Source: Terriglobales bacterium
GTDB taxonomy: Bacteria; Acidobacteriota; Terriglobia; Terriglobales; Acidobacteriaceae
Length of the DNA stretch: 64,000 bases
Assembly (NCBI GenBank): GCA_035561515.1
Contig: DATMXP010000023.1
Location: forward strand, 1-64,000
Reading direction: 5' to 3'
The notes under the pieces: generated by a model
What the model saw: the letters and a program-made list of their open reading frames with translations, nothing else
Databases searched by the model: none
Told to the model about the DNA's origin: nothing
Position numbers and translations under genes: made by a program
In this document: piece after piece, positions 61,550-64,000 of the stretch
Position numbering within the stretch: position 1 is the stretch's first letter
Layout of the letters: each line of letters begins with the position of its first letter

Positions 61550-62155
61550 ATGAAGCGGTCCCTCGCGACTATCATCACCGCACTTGCACTCACCGCTCTT
61601 TCATTTGCGGCCGTCAAGCCGGGAGATGCCGCACCCGATTTCACCGCAGTCGACAGCAACGGAAGAACCCACAAGCTCTCCGACTTCAAAGGCAAGTACG
61701 TTGTCCTCGAGTGGACCAACCAGGGCTGTCCTTACACCGTGAAACACTACGCCAGCGGCAATATGCAGAAGTTGCAGAAGGAATGGACTGGCAAGGGAGT
61801 AGTCTGGCTCACAGTTCTGTCGTCTGCGCCGGGCCAGCAGGGCCACGTGAGCGCGCAGGAGGAAAACGCCTACCTCAAGAAACAGAATGCTTCCCCAACT
61901 GCGGCCTTGATCGATGAGAAAGGTACAGTTGGGAAGCTGTACGGTGCCAAGACGACGCCGCACATGTACATCATTGATCCGCAAGGAAAGCTCATCTACG
62001 CGGGCGCTATCGATAATAAGCCCACCACGGATCAGTCTGACGTCTCTTCAGCGAAGAACTACGTCTCGGCGGCATTGACAGAAGCAATGTCTGGCAAACC
62101 AGTCACCACGGCCAGTACCTCGCCTTATGGCTGCTCGGTAAAGTACGCGAACTAA
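61550..62155 (+). CDS. exported thioredoxin-fold (redoxin) protein with one active-site Cys
   Basis: A 201-residue exported protein: signal peptide about 1-20 (ends LSFAAV) and an AhpC/TSA-type redoxin domain (about 24-165; GDAAPDFTAVDSNGRTHKLSDFKG). The active-site motif EWTNQGCPYTVKHY contains a single Cys60, as in 1-Cys redoxins of the thiol-peroxidase/DUF-type group, not a CxxC pair. A second Cys lies at the very C-terminus (YGCSVKYAN) and could form a resolving disulfide. GGAGG precedes the ATG at 61550; the frame opens 63 nt earlier over the previous gene's end. Confidence 0.85.
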   Translation: MKRSLATIITALALTALSFAAVKPGDAAPDFTAVDSNGRTHKLSDFKGKYVVLEWTNQGCPYTVKHYASGNMQKLQKEWTGKGVVWLTVLSSAPGQQGHVSAQEENAYLKKQNASPTAALIDEKGTVGKLYGAKTTPHMYIIDPQGKLIYAGAIDNKPTTDQSDVSSAKNYVSAALTEAMSGKPVTTASTSPYGCSVKYAN

Positions 62156-62409
62156 GCGGACCTCGGATAGCGAACTAGGCGAAAACCTGTAACCGGAGGT
62201 AACCAAACTACCGCTAAGTCTTTTGTTTTCAATGTGTAAATTTTGCCGATCGCACCTTTTCCCTAGCAACTATCACCATAGTTGTTGTATCTTATGGGTG
62301 CGTTTGTAAGAAGCGGTCGTGAGCACGTTTCTCTCCTCAGAGTTTCTGCCTCGAGTACCCTCCGATTCTAACCAGCGTAAATTCAAGAGATTTGAAGGTG
62401 TTTAGCAAC
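62156..62409 (+). promoter_or_regulatory. 254-nt upstream region of the cold-shock gene
   Basis: A region with AT-rich stretches and no gene. Long 5' leaders controlling translation are typical of cold-shock genes, and this could be one. GAAGGTG near 62394 is the likely ribosome site. I could not assign promoter boxes with confidence. Confidence 0.4.
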
Positions 62410-62610
62410 ATGGAACAAGGAACAGTAAAGTGGTTCAACGACGCCAAAGGCTTTGGCTTCATCACTCGTCAGAGCGGTGAGGACGTTTTCGTGCATTTCT
62501 CGGCTATCCAGTCGAAAGGCTTCCGTAGCTTGCAGGAAGGCCAGTCGGTGCAATTCAACGTCGTCCGCGGACCCAAGGGTCTCCAGGCAGAAAACGTTCA
62601 GGTTCTCTAA
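62410..62610 (+). CDS. csp: cold-shock protein
   Basis: A 66-residue single-stranded nucleic-acid-binding beta-barrel. RNP1 is in AKGFGFITR and RNP2 in DVFVHFSAI, both intact. It opens [18 protein letters not shown], typical of CspA. The ATG at 62410 is used; an ATG six codons earlier is not supported. A strong bidirectional terminator follows 22 nt after the stop. A stand-alone gene with a long upstream leader. Confidence 0.96.
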   Translation: MEQGTVKWFNDAKGFGFITRQSGEDVFVHFSAIQSKGFRSLQEGQSVQFNVVRGPKGLQAENVQVL

Positions 62611-62631
62611 TCGAGATCCGAAAGTTTCTGT

Positions 62632-62664
62632 AAAAAAGGGCAGCCTTCATTGGCTGCCCTTTTT
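62632..62664. terminator. bidirectional terminator between csp and the small zinc protein
   Basis: GGGCAGCC (62638-62645) and GGCTGCCC (62652-62659) pair with a 6-nt loop. A-run on the left and T-run on the right make it usable in both directions by the convergent genes. Confidence 0.92.
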
Positions 62665-62697
62665 GCTGCTTGTTAGAAAATCGCGACGAACGATGCT

Positions 62698-62892
62698 TTA
62701 AGCCGCCTGCGGCATCGTCGCCGAAGGATATGGCGTTCCGCATACGGCACAGGTTAACAATAGGCCGGTTTCCTGGAGCTGCTTCTTCTTTTCCGGCAGG
62801 TATTCCGGATGATTAAACGAGAAACAGTTTGGACACTGTGCCGCTTTTGAGCTGAACGCGATTGGATCACGAATCGTTCGTTGCTCTGCCAT
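62698..62892 (-). CDS. small zinc-ribbon protein
   Basis: A 64-residue protein with two CxxC pairs, C20-x2-C23 and C48-x2-C51, spaced as a zinc ribbon (CPNC...CAVC). It is otherwise charged and unrecognised. The ATG at 62892 is chosen over an ATG 24 nt earlier. It reads 38 nt after the leuS stop, so it may be co-transcribed with leuS; no ribosome site is obvious. Confidence 0.6.
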   Translation of the reverse strand: MAEQRTIRDPIAFSSKAAQCPNCFSFNHPEYLPEKKKQLQETGLLLTCAVCGTPYPSATMPQAA

Positions 62893-62930
62893 GTCTATTA
62901 CGATGCAGCAAAGCAACGAGGTGCTGCCAA

Positions 62931-64000
62931 CTAGCGCACCACCACGTTGACCAATCTTCCCGGCACCACGACTGCCTTCACCAACTGCTTCCCTTCCATT
63001 GCCGCCGCAACCTTAGGATCTGCCAGGGCCGCCGAGCGCACCTGATCCTCCGGCGCATCCGCCGGGACAACCACACGCCCGCGCACCTTGCCATTCACCT
63101 GTACCGCGATCTCGATCTCATCTTCCTTCGCGAGTGCCGGATCGAACTTCGGCCACGGATGACGCAACAGCGCCGTCCCATCGCCAACCTTCTCCCACAA
63201 CTCGTGCGCAAGATACGGCGCAAACGGTGCAAGGATCAACACCAAATTCCGCTGAAGTTCCGCCAACAACGCAGGAGGCACCAGTCCCTTCGCAATCGCG
63301 TCTTCCGCCCCGTAAAGCTCGTTCATGAAGCTCATGATGGCCGACACGCACGTGTTGAAGTGCCAGCGACCCTGCAACTCGTCGGTCACGCGCTTGATCG
63401 TCTGGTGAAGCTTGCGCTGCAAATGACGCGCTTCCGGAGCCAGTTCAGCCGGAACCGTACCCGCCTTCGCCGACCCATACTTCACCACAAACCGGTACAC
63501 ACGATTCACGAAGCTGTACGTGCCGTTGATCCCCGCATCTTGCCAGTCGAGGTCGCGATCCGGAGGCGCCGCAAACAACACATACATACGCGTCGCGTCG
63601 GCCCCATAACGTGCCACCATGTCGTCCGGCGACACCGTATTCCCTAGGCTCTTCGACATCTTCGCGCCGCCCTTGATCACCATGCCCTGCGTGAACAGGC
63701 GTTGCGCCGGCTCGTCGTTCGAGCACATACCCAAATCGCGCATGAACTTCGTCCAGAAGCGCGAATAGATGAGGTGCAGAATCGCGTGCTCCACTCCGCC
63801 GATGTACTGATCAATCGGGAACCAGTAGTCCACCACCTGCTTGTCGAACGGCGCGCGACCGTTGTGCGCATCCGTGTAGCGATAGAAATACCAGGACGAA
63901 TCCACGAACGTATCCATCGTGTCCGTCTCACGCCGAGCCTTCTCGCCGCACTTCGGACACGTGGTATTCATGAACTCCGGCACCCGCTCCAGCGGAGACC
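62931..64000 (-). CDS. leuS: leucyl-tRNA synthetase, C-terminal part (runs off the window)
   Basis: The 3' part of leuS: the coding frame is open to the right edge of the window and lacks its start. It shows the zinc-like [11 protein letters not shown] element and [15 protein letters not shown], the class I signature [15 protein letters not shown], and the anticodon-binding helical domain ending in a leucine-specific tail. The enzyme charges tRNA-Leu in the cytosol. About 356 residues are visible, where the full protein is near 850. It ends at residues LVNVVVR; the small zinc gene follows. Confidence 0.95.
   Translation of the reverse strand, partial: SPLERVPEFMNTTCPKCGEKARRETDTMDTFVDSSWYFYRYTDAHNGRAPFDKQVVDYWFPIDQYIGGVEHAILHLIYSRFWTKFMRDLGMCSNDEPAQRLFTQGMVIKGGAKMSKSLGNTVSPDDMVARYGADATRMYVLFAAPPDRDLDWQDAGINGTYSFVNRVYRFVVKYGSAKAGTVPAELAPEARHLQRKLHQTIKRVTDELQGRWHFNTCVSAIMSFMNELYGAEDAIAKGLVPPALLAELQRNLVLILAPFAPYLAHELWEKVGDGTALLRHPWPKFDPALAKEDEIEIAVQVNGKVRGRVVVPADAPEDQVRSAALADPKVAAAMEGKQLVKAVVVPGRLVNVVVR

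Noticed and set aside
47..63983. CRISPR arrays, insertion sequences and prophage genes
   Set aside because: No regularly spaced repeats, transposase motifs, integrases or phage structural genes were found in the window.

Overview
This 64 kb window looks like a chromosomal segment of an Acidobacteriota bacterium, probably class Terriglobia. That is an inference from gene content and protein style, not a database match. The signs are a moderately high GC genome, many secreted proteins with Ig-like repeats ending in a Gly/Thr-rich tail, an acidobacterial-looking pilMNO-type pilus cluster, short glycine-zipper proteins, and dense mixed-strand housekeeping genes. I see no rRNA, tRNA, CRISPR array, prophage or insertion sequence, so the window is mostly core genome.

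Layout. 0-12 kb: a PLP decarboxylase, a serine beta-lactamase-like hydrolase, a degenerate receiver, a glycine-zipper protein, an XRE regulator with an operator-like palindrome, a GT2 glycosyltransferase and MFS transporter pair, ftsY, an HD-GYP membrane sensor, and a prepilin peptidase translationally coupled to a small PAS-like membrane protein. 12-24 kb: a radical SAM protein, an alginate-export type porin, a small GT2 protein, L-lactate dehydrogenase, envelope proteins (lipoprotein, TPR, OmpA), uvrC, a sigma-54-type promoter driving a second degenerate receiver, and a TPR/GT-C membrane protein. 24.5-34.6 kb: a collinear run of ABC ATPase, ABC permease, TPR protein, LolA-like protein, pilC, pilB, pilM, pilN, pilO-like, pilP-like and a pseudopilin-like protein. 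No secretin (pilQ) or pilT lies in the window.

34.6-43.8 kb: yacG, pgpA, an NHL-propeller protein, a small secreted protein, the cinA-thpR-plsY-gpsA run, a BON/glycine-zipper lipoprotein, Sua5-type tsaC and a SET-domain protein. 43.8-50.6 kb: a STAS protein, an aldo/keto reductase with a DJ-1/PfpI protein, dnaX-ybaB-recR and a gamma-glutamyltransferase. 50.8-64 kb: a 1518-residue beta-propeller/Ig-like surface protein, a sensor histidine kinase, a four-gene 2-oxoacid:ferredoxin oxidoreductase operon, a stand-alone DsbD-N protein with a one-cysteine thioredoxin-fold partner, a cold-shock protein, a small zinc ribbon, and the 3' part of leuS, which runs off the right edge.

Non-coding signals that stand out are several strong hairpin terminators (one buried inside the coding sequence of the opposing gene), a GG-N10-GC promoter with a hairpin leader, and a recurring arrangement in which a -10 box sits 6-7 nt before the start codon with no Shine-Dalgarno sequence, suggesting leaderless mRNAs. 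Several gene starts were moved from the longest open frame to a downstream start backed by a ribosome binding site, signal peptide or overlap. All functions are read from sequence motifs alone.
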